DNA of 64,000 bases from Notospermus geniculatus (GCA_002633025.1 NMRB01000093.1:385519-449518); one strand, 5' to 3'. Shown: positions 39,284 through 51,774, counted from the stretch's first letter. The notes: generated from the letters alone by a model not told the origin. Program-made: numbers and translations.

Positions 39284-40329
39284 GTACAGTCTTGTTCGTA
39301 TTAATATCAACACCTATTATCTCAAATATCTCATAAACGACCAAACCAATTTAAATGCGGTTTTCTGCATAAGGTCAGAAATCTTGTTGACTACAACTGG
39401 GCATCAGTGTTTTTGCACAAGATTCACTTCTTCATTGCGTAATCTGTCATTTAAAAAAGGTCAAAAAAAAACTTTTTTTGTTTCTGGATTTTTCACCAAA
39501 ATTCCCTGGCCAGAATGAAGTTATGCCAAAATAAAGGTGATTAAGCAAGTTACTGTCAAAATACGTCATTTAGTTTTTGAGAAATTGACGTTTTTGTAAA
39601 ACTATATCAACACCACTTGTGTTCCACTACCAACAACTTATGAGACGGCCCCTACATAATAATGCAAACCATACACCATACATGGGTCACTGTGTAGGCA
39701 GAGATAAATGTTGTGACCTGTACTGGTTATTCATGACATTGTATTGCAAAAAGTAACAGGCATTGAGAAAGAACTTTAGTAGCCTTTGTCATCTTGGTTT
39801 GAAGTTAACCAGTGCATGAATTGGTCACTAAAGCCTCCACACACTTGAAAAATTATTATGTAACACTTTTGTCACATAGGACTCAGCGCTAGATCTATGG
39901 ATTTTGTATGCACTGACGGCCTACACAAGGGACATGAAGTATGGTTTGCATTATTATGTAGGGACCGTCTCATAAGTTGTTGGCAGTGGAAGACAAGCGG
40001 TGTTGATATAGCTTTACAAAAACGTCAATTTTTCAAAAACTAAATGGCCAATTTTGACAGTAACTTGCTAAATAACCTTTATTTTGGCATAACTTCATTC
40101 TAGCAAAGGAATTTTGGTGAAAAATCCAGAAACAAAAAAGTTTTATTTTGGACCTTTTTTCAACGACAGATTACGCAATGAAAAAGTGAATCTTGTGCAA
40201 AAACATTGATGCCCAGTTGTAGTCAACAAGATTTCTGACTTTATGCAGAAAACCGCATTTAAATTGGTTTGATGGTTTATGAGATATTTGAGATAATAGG
40301 TGTTGATATTAATACGAACAAGACTGTAC
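39284..40329. mobile_element. Foldback element with arms of about 395 bp
   Basis: The left arm (39284-39683) and right arm (39934-40329) are inverted copies: gtacagtcttgttcgtatta at the left end pairs with taatacgaacaagactgtac at the right, and ctacataataatgcaaacca near the loop pairs with its complement. The loop of about 250 bp has no useful frame. The arms have diverged by a few percent and small indels. No transposase seen, so a non-autonomous foldback or long MITE. Confidence 0.88.
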
Positions 40330-41518
40330 TTTGCCATCTTGACATATCAAGGCCTACGGTCAGTTCGCCCTCCGAACTACACTCTCTTGTATTGAGCGAG
40401 GGTAGGAGTGATAGGAACACTTGTCAGGGCAAGATTGGAGTGAATTCTTCAATTTATGTACCAGCAGCAACAATCTGGATCCTTTTCTAGAAATGAATTA
40501 CGTGATCATGAGCTGTGTGCAAGTTCTATAGGCCTAACTCAATTGTTAGAAACAAAGTTGTCATCATAACTCTCTCAAATAAGACAATATGCTGTTTGCT
40601 CAAATATTCTCCTATATTCTTATCAACAGGAAACAATGATGACATCACTAGTGAAGGGACTAGTGAAACTCATCTCTGATACAGTGGTATGCATCATTTA
40701 AATGTATGTGGATACTGTAGGAGCTCCCATAGTAGACAACCTCTTCCGGAAAGTCACAGCTGTACATTTGCTTTTATAAGTGTGAATCACAATACATTGA
40801 TTTCACCTATTCCAGACACATTCCCAAAATACACAGCTTGTTCCCATGTCAGTCTTGTCACTGGTTTGAAAACATTTCACTGTTAATACCTATGCATTGA
40901 TATTCCTTGTGGAATGAATTTCAAATGTACAAAATATTGACAACTCGCAAGCTCCTAGCAATTCTCTAAATCACACAACCTGTTCCCTATAATGTCTTGA
41001 GCACTTTACCAGAGCTTCCCAATCATTCAGTTGGTGTCAACACCAACCTGTGCATCCCCGCCCCCTATACTTATTGCAGTCACTACCTATAGCAACCAGT
41101 GTGCTACTCTCTCCCCATAGGGTTCCTTATATCGGTAGTCCTTCACTTGGTGTCACCTTATAGGCATTCTTGGTGGTTGCATCCATTTGTCAAGATGTAC
41201 AATGTTTGGGCATCAATGTTGCTACGAGGCCTTGTTAACTGTGGTCCTGGGTCTTTAAACACTGCTAACAAGGCCTTGCAGCAATGTCGTATGAGAATTT
41301 CTACTAAAGACTGCAACATCAACCAAGGATTGTTTAACATCACCATTCCTTATCTTGGTGTTCCCAAGGCAACTTTACCTAATCTTTCCACTTTCTCATT
41401 AGTCATCAGATCAGAATCATACTTAGGATCCTCACAATGGAGAGTATCAGTGGAGTGTATGTATCTTGAACCTCTTTCAACATAGCTACTGAAGCTTTTG
41501 ACTGAAGTTAGGTGTTGC

Positions 41519-41778
41519 GGACCCATATTCATAAAACTACTTAAGTCTAAAGGCGGTGACAGGCTGACGCGTACGCAGCGCGTCCTGCAGGCGTTCCGCC
41601 AATCAGATTCTTCGGTAGGTGTTTTGGTCTGTGTTACCGCCTCCTTGATTGGTTGAACGCTTCCCGACGCGTTGCTTACGCGTCAGTCTGTCACCGCCTT
41701 TAGTGTGACACTTATCCTTTGTTCAACACAAAAGATAAGTATCACACTTTGACTTAAGTATGTTTATGAATATGGACC
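41519..41778. mobile_element. Palindromic MITE with another MITE nested inside
   Basis: Outer ends ggacccatattcataaaact / gtttatgaatatggacc match the unfilled relative at 51775-51882. Inside lies a 151-bp element at 41550-41700, ends AAGGCGGTGACAG / CTGTCACCGCCTT, flanked by TA. The relative reads straight through this point (gtctaagtgtg), confirming the nesting. Confidence 0.88.
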
Positions 41779-43002
41779 GCGGTTAAACTGGCGTTAGGTG
41801 TTACAGCTTGATCAGCAAACCATTGTAGATTACCTTCACAAAAAGTGTCGACATTCTGCAAAGGGTGGGTACTTGTGCTGTAAAGAGACTTTCTCCCCAA
41901 TACTAAACCCTTTGCAGATAGATGATTAGATGTAGATGCCAGTGTAGATTGTCACATGCATTCTGGATGTAGAGGCTATGTAGGGCTATGTAGGTTCAAT
42001 GCATTGTTTTCACAATTGCAACTGATTAGTGTTGATTTTGAAAGTTTAGTTCATCAGTGATATAAGGATGGCATCCTTTAACGCAAATGCTGACAATGGA
42101 ATGTCACAGTGTATTTTTTCTTTTCATGTTCCTCTCTTTGCTAAGCTGTATTGGTCTTGTTAGAATATTGGGTAATACTAACAATCAATTCTTATATTCC
42201 CGAAAGAAATATTTTGGTCATAAGTTGAATCAATTTACCCTATTCACAGTCTCTTACGACAAAACTTGCTTCGACCAGCTTACAGTTCATGTCTTCCTGT
42301 TGTTATTTTTTCTCTATCGTACCAAACGGCTCTCCCAGTATCTTGTGAACATTTAAATCAGGCAGGTGGAGTCTTTTACTTGGATGACCTGGGGTCTTGG
42401 AAACAGAACATGTCTCTGGAATGTAACTAAGCCTGTTGTTTTTCTAGTCAGATTATAGACTTCACCAACAAGTTTGTTACCTTTGACAAATCAGTTCTCG
42501 AGGAAATTTCAATGATAAGTGAATAGCTTAGTGAAATATTTGCTTTGAAGAAACGGAGCTTTATGAATTTCATCCTCCGCAGCGGAATTACGTTACAATT
42601 TCCAATGCATATTTAGGAGTGTCCCGCCCAAGGTCAGTGACTTGTGCCATATTTCTTTATCCTAAGAATGCCTTTTGGTGCTCATGTTCCTGTACATTCA
42701 ATAGATTTAGCTTTATCGTGTATGTTAAAATTAGAGTAACTCATAAGCATTTCTGTCAGTTGAATTCTCCTAGTACCGGTATGCACATGCATTCTGAAGT
42801 TGAAGATGCCTTTGTTTTCTCCTTCCATGCTCAACCAACAGTTGCCTTGACACACTTCACTACAGCTGTGGTGTGCGATGATTTCGTTGCCCTATAGTGA
42901 TTATTACATACATTATCTTTCGTAAATGCCTTATCCGACTTCAATTCTTTTTCAGCATCCCACACTTGCTTTCAGTTTGCAACTGTGCAAAGTATGATTC
43001 CC

Positions 43003-43240
43003 CCTAGCTTCAACATGGGCAAAGTGCCAGGCCTGTGCAACAGACACCACAAGTGAACACAATTATTAAACCACAGTATTTACCAGTTGACTGAGCACAA
43101 CCTTGGATTTGCTGTAGGCTCATGGAAAGTAAACCAAGTTACCCTAACATCATTAGATATTACTGCGACATGGATTATTTACCCCTGACCTGTGCACATT
43201 TCCAAGCTTGGCACTTTGCCCATGTTGAAGAGGGTGAATC
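43003..43240. mobile_element. MITE with cttcaacatgggcaaagtgc ends, copy 1
   Basis: Inverted ends cttcaacatgggcaaagtgc and gcactttgcccatgttgaag; the same family as 43909-44410. Confidence 0.8.
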
Positions 43241-43908
43241 ATACTTTAAAACTTATTTTACATTTGTATAATCACCTCAGCATTACTACTGTTCCAAATG
43301 GTATTCTTCAGTGACAACAACTAGTTTGAGATGGATGGGATCTTAGTGGAGAACTCATGAGCCACTTATACTAAAAGTTTGGTCACACGAATACTTATGC
43401 CGATACCCCAAGAATGTCTTCTACTTTTAGGGAATCAATTGAAATAATTTTCAGCCAGATGTGTCATCTGATTGATGTGTAACAATTGTTTTCCAAAGAA
43501 AGTGCCAGCCCACGAGGGCCACACAGAAAAGTGCAAACCGCACTTGGCGTTATTGCCACTGTTGTGAATTAGACAGGAAGGGTTTTGGTTAATTTGTCTT
43601 GAAGTTTTGTAGTTATCAAAATTATTGATCAAAGCCTAAAGCAGATAATGCTAACACCACATTCTCTTCTGTTACATGTACTTGGTTTCACAAAAAAACT
43701 AAGCACCAATTACACCATACTGACATGACTGAGAACATCAGGGGTTCTTAGCACTGGCTCCCTTCGTCTGCGCACTCAGGGGTTTGTGTGCGGTGTTCTC
43801 AGGATGAATTACACAGAGATTTTACTTTCAACACCTGCTGGCAGGTAACATGTCTTTACCTGTACTTGTCATCCATTCACACTATACATGTAGGCCTAAA
43901 GTATGACT

Positions 43909-44410
43909 CACCCTAACTTCAACATGGGCAAAGTGCCAGGCCTGTGCAACAGACACGATAAGGTGAACACAATGATTAAACCACAAATCACAAAACACAA
44001 TATTTTAGAACGTTCCTTAACATTAAGGTTCACCTCAATATCTATTGTTCTCGATGGTATTACACACAGGGACTTGAGGCATGCATTGCAGGGGCGGTGG
44101 GCGTGTTACNGCCTGTGCAACAGACACGATAAAGTGAACACAATGATTAAACCACAAATCACAAAACACAATATTTTAGAACGTTCCTTAACATTAAGGT
44201 CCACCTCAATATCTATTGTTCTCGATGGTATTACAATACATTCTAAAATATGACCCAATATTTACCAGCTGACTGAGCACAACCTTGGAGTGTTTGCTAT
44301 AGGCTGTTCAAGTGACCCTAACATCATTACGTAACTGCGACATGGATTATTTACCACTGACTTGTGCACATTTCCAAGCTTGGCACTTTGCCCATGTTGA
44401 AGTTAGGGTG
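43909..44410. mobile_element. MITE copy 2 with internal duplication and one N
   Basis: Ends tcaccctaacttcaacatgg and ccatgttgaagttagggtga. Inside, 43939-44057 is repeated at 44111-44233, with an unresolved base at 44110. Just before the N, 44066-44109 matches the left arm of the hairpin element at 63336. The likely original state is one MITE in which one allele carries a hairpin insertion, joined incorrectly. Confidence 0.75.
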
Positions 44411-45289
44411 AATTATACTTTATCATAAAATATTCTCGCTTTTCTTACTTCAAAGATCAACATAATGATTCCAGCAATGAACAAGGATTCAGTCTATTAA
44501 CAGTGGAACCTGCGTAATGCCTTGAATAATTCATAACAACACACACTTCCAACTTCCGCACTACATAACACACAAATCACCAACACACATTGGCATAAAT
44601 TTGCCCTCTGTTTTGATCCACGAACTACTTTGAAAAATTTTAGTTGCTTTCAAGTGCAACATCAGGGTACACAGAACTGGCATAGGCTATGCTATACCAA
44701 CCAGCCTATAAATGAAACCAGAACTGTCCTATTATGTTGTGTTGTATTTATGTTACCCTATCAACATTTGATTTTTGAGCAAAAACACTTTTGTTCAGAC
44801 AAGGCTTTTTTTGGACCACCCTTTATAGTTGAGCAACACAATGCCAATGCTTTCTTTATCCTTTCATTCTTGTGTGCACATATAATGCATAATACAGAAC
44901 CACGACATGTCAGGTGCACCACTTACTCACTAAATGTATCTTCTATGAACTCAAGCTAAATGGTAAATTTGATCAACTGTGCTTCGGTAACGGTAAAGGT
45001 GTCTAGCCGGCCATAGTCAAAGAGTAGGTCTAAGTGGTTTACGACCTTGTATTCCTTCAGCTGTGATCTACATCAGAAATGAGAAATTTTGACATGACAT
45101 TCCCTTTGGTAGCTTGTGTATCTCATGACATCTCGAAATGATAATGTACACCTTTCCACAACTTTAGCCTTTTCACCCACTAAATCTGAGTTAATGTATG
45201 CTACACCGCATTGTCCAAAGAGAGCAGAAGCTAATTTTTCTGGAAGTTGACTTCCTATTTATTATTACTACACTGCATTGTCACATTAA

Positions 45290-45408
45290 GGCCCGTATTC
45301 TAGGAGCCTCCTTAGCTCAAAGGTCTACTTTAGTCTTTTGTATTCTGCCCTGCAAACAATAGCTAAAGGTACACCTTAGATTTAAGGAAGCTTCTAGAAT
45401 ACGGCCCC
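45290..45408. mobile_element. Palindromic MITE (gcccgtattctag), copy 1
   Basis: Ends ggcccgtattctaggagcct and cttctagaatacggcccc, with inner tattctgccctgcaaacaat. The inverted relative is at 45456-45563; the third at 51297-51416. Confidence 0.8.
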
Positions 45409-45455
45409 ATGTCTTGCTGCTAATTGATTGAATAAGATTCTCCAAGAAAGAATAA

Positions 45456-45563
45456 GGGCCGTATTCTAGAAGCTTCCTCAAGTCTAAAGCTATTGTTTGC
45501 AGGGCAGAATACAAAAGCTTAAAGTGGACTTTAGAGTTAAGGAGGATTCTAGAATACGGGCCT
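45456..45563. mobile_element. Palindromic MITE, copy 2 (inverted)
   Basis: Opposite orientation to 45290-45408 and only about 50 bp away, so the two together form a larger inverted repeat. Confidence 0.8.
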
Positions 45564-45939
45564 AAGATTTACAACAATATAGGATGAGCTTCACTTGGCA
45601 TTCCTTGTCCTTTTGGCTTGAGCGTTGTTTGGAAGTACCATGTGTGGCAGTTTCTCTACATCTCGCTAAGAATAATTCATGAGTAGTTGGCAACTCAGAA
45701 AGTTATCAATAGATCAAATGGAATATCAGACTGTCCTGCCAGTCTATCATGTGTCTTGTCATCTGGTTTGAGCCTGTTGTACAGCAGTGACCTGCAGTCA
45801 TTGTGTCCACCAATGCCAATGTTGTCTACTCGGACCATTTTACCACTTTTCTCTGTACAGTGCATTGTCCTGTTATTTTTTGTTACTGTGAATGGTATAA
45901 ATGATTCAGACCATATTTGGTTTGATGTTTGTTAAACAA

Positions 45940-46095
45940 GGCCCGGTTGCACAAAACTCACGATAGCGCTAACTTGGTGTTAGTGCTAACTTTATGTTAC
46001 ATGACGCAAAAACCCATTGTCTTTTTACATCATTTAACATAAAGTTAGCACTAACACCAAGTTAGTGCCAACATGAGTTTTGTGCAACCCAGCCC
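45940..46095. mobile_element. Palindromic MITE (cccggttgcacaaaactca)
   Basis: Arms of about 65 bp with ggcccggttgcacaaaact / agttttgtgcaacccagcc and inner gttagtgctaactttatgtt / aacataaagttagcactaac. Lies 350 bp upstream of Slo1 exon i. Confidence 0.8.
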
Positions 46096-46444
46096 AGTTT
46101 GGTAATCCTGACAGTTAGCATCATTTTGAGATCAGCTAACCGTAGCACTGCAGTATCGTAACAAATCACTTGATAACAGATTCTTTTTATTGAACTGAAA
46201 ATAGCATTATTAAATGTAAGCCTTTCCTCTGCAGTACACCCAATTTTCATACAATCAACAAGCTTTTGTGACAAAATATTTTTATGTACATGTATACCCG
46301 GTACTCGTTGACTTAACTTAATGCAGCAGTACATTGAGGTGTTGTTCTGCACACCTTTATGCCCGTGAATAATCTGTGACAGGCATCACAGCCTGAAAAA
46401 ATGTAAAGTTCTCCAATACTTGATGTTATCATGTCTATTTTCAG

Positions 46445-46570
46445 GTATTCTGTCTACAACCGTTTGATCCCGCCAACACGACCGCCCGACAGCTGCACAT
46501 TGCAAAAAACCTAGCAAAGAAGAGACAAGCACAAATGGAAAATCTGCCCTATGGAAGTGTAGCAACCTAG
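46445..46570 (+). CDS. KCNMA1: Slo1 last exon i (C-terminus ...GSVAT)
   Basis: Terminal exon with acceptor ctattttcag and a phase-0 frame of 41 codons. It begins VFCLQPFDPANTTARQL, followed by a basic, alanine-rich segment (AKNLAKKRQAQ), ends NLPYGSVAT, and stops at tag 46568-46570. VFCLQPFD aligns with the IFCLMQFD motif that ends RCK2 in vertebrates. It lies 12.8 kb beyond exon g. It is short compared with the longest vertebrate tails, and lacks the long Ser-rich extension. Confidence 0.9.
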   Translation, partial: VFCLQPFDPANTTARQLHIAKNLAKKRQAQMENLPYGSVAT

Positions 46571-49500
46571 CAATGAATAATCACATTTAGTGTTTCACAT
46601 ATATGCAAATCTACAGTGTATATTTTGGAGTATTTTCCAAATTGTCTGCCTGGACACTGGTTTGGGTGTTCCTGACATTATCAGGTCTGCATCCCAAACT
46701 TAAATGCGAGACTGGTGGTTGCATTTGTGATGAACCTTGTGGGAGATAATCGAGTGTGGCTCAGCCAAGAAAACTATTCTTGGAAATGGATCTTATTGGG
46801 GTGAATTAGAAGGCTGAGTGAGTCCTCACCATGGATTTAATATTCATTGCTGAAGAATGGAATCTGATAATCCTTGTGTGCAGATATCAATGGATTCAAA
46901 AATTCTTTGATATTGTTGTGAAATTCTAAAACAGTTCAATGTAGGCATTTTGGAATCTGTAAGCCGAGAAAATCCTATTGCCGTTGCTCACCAGAAAAGT
47001 GGAAAGGGATAATTTTACAATGCAGATTTCACTAGAATCTGAAAAGCCTTGAACCAAATAAGACAAAAAAAACTATCAAGTACATGATGCTGATCTGAAA
47101 TTCACAGACAAGCAGATTTAATGGAAGCATGGCACTAGATCAAAAGAGATTTTCATGGAGGCTGAAGATTGTGTAGTAAAACAGACTTTCTTAGTTTCCA
47201 ATTTCTGTGATAGATTATGTGCATTGTATATAATGTTTAAAGATGTGGTTTTGGCTTGCAATACATGGGTAGGCCGAGGATTCAAAAATGGGTTTACTTC
47301 TCAACTTTAAATGGTTGTTGCTGAAACCCTTTACCCAGGGGGCAAAACCCCATTTTTGGCAAAAATGGGGGACCAACTGCTGTAAAAGGCCACCCCCTGG
47401 TAATGTGTTCAGCGGGCCCCCCTGCGTCACACTACGGTGGATGGCCTTTGCAATTTTTTGCAAGACACCCAAAAATTGACTCTGAAGTTCATGACACTGA
47501 CTTGTACGGGAGAATGGGACACGATGTAGGCCTACAGCTAACTTTTGAACGGTGTGATTTACACCCCATAAATGTATTACATGTACAACAGATAGAAACA
47601 TGGTAGGCCTACCTTGTGAACAAATAAGCAGGTTTTTTGTAGTTTTTAACTTGTTGCATAAGTGGAAATGGCATTTTTATGTATTTTGACCCATTTTGTG
47701 TTAATTTACATTAAAAAATTCTTATTACATAACTACTGAAAACAATTAAGAACATGCTTGTCTGCTTCAGAGGCACCATGTTTCTATCTGTTAGCAATCT
47801 GTTTGCCCTTTGCCCCCTGGGTACTTCAGTGTTGCACTATCTTACGTGAATCAACCTTCCTAGTGTTGTTCAAAAGGGTCACTCCTGATAGCATGCACTA
47901 CAGGGATGTGGACCTCTTGTTTTCTCCTACAAGACTGGGAAATATTTTCAGCACACAATTTGTTTCATGCATTGAACAGGTACGGTTCATGTCAAAAGAG
48001 TTCCTTGAACATAGAAATTTACTGGATATCTAGTTGCACAGGTTACTCGGATTTTTAAAGTATCAGTACTATACTGTACATACATACATATGAACATGTG
48101 GGGATGCACATATTTTTGTGAATATTAACTCATTAAATCACTGTGATTCATTTTTTCAGGCTCTGAAGTATCATAATCAGTAGTGCAATTGGCTGATTTA
48201 TGACTTCTTTTATGGTAATTGTTCATTTTTAAGACGACCTCAAAGGGGAGGACTTCTTGTGGACTTCAATAGTAATCTAAACATTTCTCTTGTTTTCCAC
48301 TTTCTTTTTTTCATTTAAGGGAATGATTGTACAGTTCATGATAAACTACACCAATGTCAATCTTGTGTGTGGACTCCATTGTCCATGTTCTGCGTTTTAG
48401 GTCCTTTACATGTATATACATGCACTTTCTGCCGTTTTTGGTGAGCTGGCCTTCAGCTATTCACACTTACAGCATTGTTCAATTTTGTTTCGAATTTTTC
48501 TCCCATTTCCTCTCACGTAATCCATTGACTATTGATGCATATTCAAATCATTTGGGGTCAAAATCTGTCCCGAATAAAGAAACTGAATTATTTCACCGGC
48601 TTCGAGTTGTTTGCATGATTTTTTGAGAAATTTTCGAGGTTATTTTCGAAGACGCCTTCTGATTGGTCATATTCAATCACATGATCTCACTGGCACACAG
48701 TGTTTCAGTAAAAGTGGCTGCCATCCTTTTCATCACTTGAGAGGTTCGACGCGCTGTGATTGATTACTTGTCCTTCATCAGGTAAGATACCATACTTCAA
48801 CTCATCCTTTTACGTGTAACAACAGTCTCCATGCCTAAATTGATAACTATAAGATCATTCAAATACGTAGATTTGAACAGTCTTGTCGAGCAGTCCTGAT
48901 TGGTGTGTACACTCGCGAGCGTGGTATACGGTGCTAAGTATATCCAGTCCATACCAGCTACAATTTTATCCACCTCAAAGGGAATTAACCTGCCTGAATT
49001 TCCCCTAGGCCTAACACCAGCGAACCATTACTGCCGTTAAATATTGTTGAACTGGAAATCTCGTTTAAAGATCAGCAATGGAATGCTTGGCGCAAAGATG
49101 TGGGAATTTTCTTTTGTGCGATATAGACATGAAAGAGGCAGGCCTGTGCACTTGTGTGCAGGATAGGAGAACTTTCTGCAGATTAGTTGGGAAAACGGTG
49201 GTGTGATATGGGAACTCTAGTGAGATTTCACTTCAGAGGATAGTTGGGTTGCAAGACGTAGCGTTCTGATCAGATTGTAGCTAGGGAACTAATGCATGAT
49301 CTCATTAGTGTGTTGGAGGCGTTTTAGCCAGTATATGCAGTTGCTATCTCCCAGTTGAAAGAGATGTTGAAGGGAAATTGAGTATCTTCCTCTTCGTCTG
49401 TTTTACATGTTTTAGGCCCACAAAATCTATGCCAGATAATATGTTTCTCAGTCTTTTATTATCATTGAGCCTTGAAGTTTGTGCTTATGTAGTTGAATTT

Positions 49501-50156
49501 GATGGTTATGAAATATTTGTTTGGAATGTATTATTCAGCAGGGGTTGTGATTTGATCTTAGTTAATATTCATACATCAGTTTTTTTATTATCGTTACATC
49601 TGACTACCTAGTTGTAACAATTCGTGAATTCAAGTAGAAATGTAATATTTGTAAATAGATTAAAAATACAACATATATATCATAAATGAAGTTCCTGTGG
49701 AGATTTATTTATGTTAATTCCTATCTAGTCCATGTCTTGAATGTGTGGTACTCTTCACTTTGCTATGGAAATGGACGTCATCATTTTTCCTCACATCCCC
49801 CTTATAAGCATACATTCACATGAAACCTGAATTATAACATAATTGTGAGTTTATTGTCTTATAATTGTCATTCTACAATTGTGTAGAAATTGTTACAATG
49901 TTATTTTTCAATGAAATTTGTAAATATACATCATACTGTGTCACCTTTGATCGCTGCTTGTAAGGCTGATGGCAGGTAGAAGGATATACCATCGTCTCAA
50001 AAACGTTCTATTCTATGGAAACCTTACAACATGACTACTCAGAGTGTCACCTCTGTTTGTGTTCTACCGGTATTTGGTGGTAGACCCACGTAGAGGACTC
50101 AGTCCACGAGAACTGAATAGCACCACTAGGCCTATACATTCTCCCATGTACCAGCT
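46571..50156 (+). other. 3' flank of the channel gene, no gene seen
   Basis: Presumed 3' UTR followed by intergenic DNA. AATAAA at 48573. A small splice-donor-like site follows a mixed sequence at 48780 (tcatcag|gtaagat) but I cannot tie it to a gene. Short frames here lack any recognisable domain. Confidence 0.5.
48573..48578 (+). promoter_or_regulatory. Possible polyadenylation signal (AATAAA)
   Basis: A canonical AATAAA lies about 2 kb past the stop codon of Slo1 exon i. I saw no stronger nearby candidate, but the hexamer occurs often by chance in AT-rich DNA, so a 3' UTR ending here is only a suggestion. Confidence 0.2.
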
Positions 50157-50311
50157 ATAATAACGGAAGTCGTCCTCCAGAAATTTTAGCAAACTTTCGA
50201 CCCCAATCGGGGTCTTCTTCAGGCTTTCAAGTCGAGCTACCAGAGGTATGAAGACCCCGGTTGGGGTCAAAAATTTGCTAATATTTCTGGAGGACGACTT
50301 CGGTTATTATA
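50157..50311. mobile_element. 155-bp palindromic MITE (ataataacggaagtcgtcct)
   Basis: Arms pair tataataacggaagtcgtcc / ggacgacttcggttattata and inward attttagcaaactttcgacccc / ggggtcaaaaatttgctaat. A diverged half-copy seems to lie near 8385-8450. Confidence 0.8.
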
Positions 50312-50378
50312 TCATTTTATGTGTCGCCTTTTCTGCTCTATTTTTGGACTCCCATGTAGCAGAGCTATAAAAAAATAT

Positions 50379-50497
50379 TTTCCATGGTGAATGGTAATTT
50401 CGCACGGTAAAAGAAGTTTTACTATGGTGAAAGCCAATTATACCATGGTAAACTGTCCTTTACCGTGCGAAATTACCATGGTAAAATGAAAATTTCC
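50379..50497. mobile_element. Palindromic MITE (ccatggtgaatggtaatttcg)
   Basis: Arms carry ggtaatttcgcacggtaaa and tttaccgtgcgaaattacc, a nearly perfect inverted pair around a short AT-rich centre. Confidence 0.75.
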
Positions 50498-50883
50498 ATC
50501 AAGTGCATTCTCTTTTCCCCATGGTTTTCCTCTGCAGCCCTCAGTCTTAATAAGTGATCTCTTTGCCCTGGTATGATGCCATTGGATCGAAGTTGCCAAA
50601 ATTATTGTTAATGGTTTATGAGTCATAACTAGTAGCATATTTATTCATAGGAGTTATGCTTCACGGTCTTGAAGAATTCACTACATAAGTTGTACATATT
50701 TCATAAGTTTCTTTTGAGACCATTGGTTAGATTATTTGGCGTTCTCAGATTAAATGCCAAGATTTTGTCATGTACTGTCACGACAATGATTTATTCTTTT
50801 ACCACATGCACTGTGCAGTTTATTCAGTCTGTGTAACAGTGAAATATCTAACCTGTGAATTGCAATCTTAATATATAATCTTG

Positions 50884-51054
50884 TAAATTAATTATGACAA
50901 TACATGTCAGATGACATGTATTGTTTTTAGGAATGGTTAGAGCAGTTCAACTTGAATTTTTATTATTTTTATGTACATGTAAATTAATTATGACAATACA
51001 TGTCAAATGACATGTATTGTTTTTAGGAATGGTTAGAGCAGTTCAACTTGAATT
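50884..51054. repeat. Two tandem units of about 97 bp
   Basis: Each has taaattaattatgacaata followed by a short palindrome (acatgtcagatgacatgt) and tgtttttaggaatggttaga. The units differ by one base in the palindrome. Confidence 0.85.
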
Positions 51055-51296
51055 ACAAATGTCAGCTATTTTACTTATCACACCATGCCAGGGCTGCAGT
51101 TGAGGGGGAGAGGGGTTTCCTTGTCTTAAGGTCCTGGAAGTTGAAGGAATCTAAATCCACCACTCAGTGCCTTGCCTGGAGGTTTGCCACAGAGATGCTC
51201 CTGATAATCAGTTTCCATTGCTGTGACTGACTTTCGATTTTTGTAACAATACAAAAAAAAAAATGAGTGCGAGGAGGGAAGACAAGCACCATGCAT

Positions 51297-51416
51297 GGCC
51301 CTGTATTCCAGAAGCCTCCTTAACTCTAAGGTCCACTTCAAGCTTTTGTATTCTGCTCTGCAATCAATAGCTAAAGGTAAACCTTAGACTTGAGAAAGCT
51401 TCCAGAATACGGCCCC
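51297..51416. mobile_element. Palindromic MITE (gcccgtattctag family), copy 3
   Basis: Ends ggccctgtattccagaagcc and cttccagaatacggcccc; same family as 45290-45408. Confidence 0.78.
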
Positions 51417-51573
51417 ATGGTTCTGCCCGTCAGTGGTAGATGGAAGTATCTTCACTGGGAATCTGTGGAATTGTAGTAAACTGGACTCTACACCAGAGCC
51501 TGTTTGGCAGTACAAGAAGGCTCCGCACACTTGGGCATTTCACGCTGCGTTCGCGAGTAAATCCTTTATTAGT

Positions 51574-51693
51574 GAGTTTTCGCAAAGCCCCCGAAACGCC
51601 AACGCCAATCCTATTGTTCGATGACACGAAGAGAACAGCAAACAATAGGATAGACGTTCGCGTCGGCGTTTCGGGGGCTTTGCGAAAACTCTC
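51574..51693. mobile_element. MITE family 2 (GAGTTTTCGCAAAGCCCC), copy 1
   Basis: 120-bp palindrome: ends GAGTTTTCGCAAAGCCCCCG / CGGGGGCTTTGCGAAAACTC, loop with attgttcgatgacacgaaga. Other copies at 57296-57420, 60768-60890 and 60894-61006. Confidence 0.88.
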
Positions 51694-51774
51694 TATTATT
51701 TTCCGCCACACTGCCTCCGTACAGTTGGCACTCTGAACTCACACTGCAGTCCGAACAAGTCGTGGAGGCCTTAA

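Larger units (their letters stand above)
36341..46444 (+). other. Region between alternative last exons h and i
   Basis: Would serve as 3' UTR/flank of the exon-h transcript and intron of the exon-i transcript. It holds MITEs, a foldback element and small direct repeats listed separately. A 57-bp frame with splice-like ends (40630-40686) is the only exon-like item I noticed. Confidence 0.55.

Noticed and set aside
47288-47601. Overlapping frames on both strands after the channel stop codon
   Set aside because: Short, conflicting strands, within the presumed 3' UTR/flank; no family match.
51433-51736. Frames starting near 51433
   Set aside because: The open stretch is extended only by the MITE at 51574-51693.
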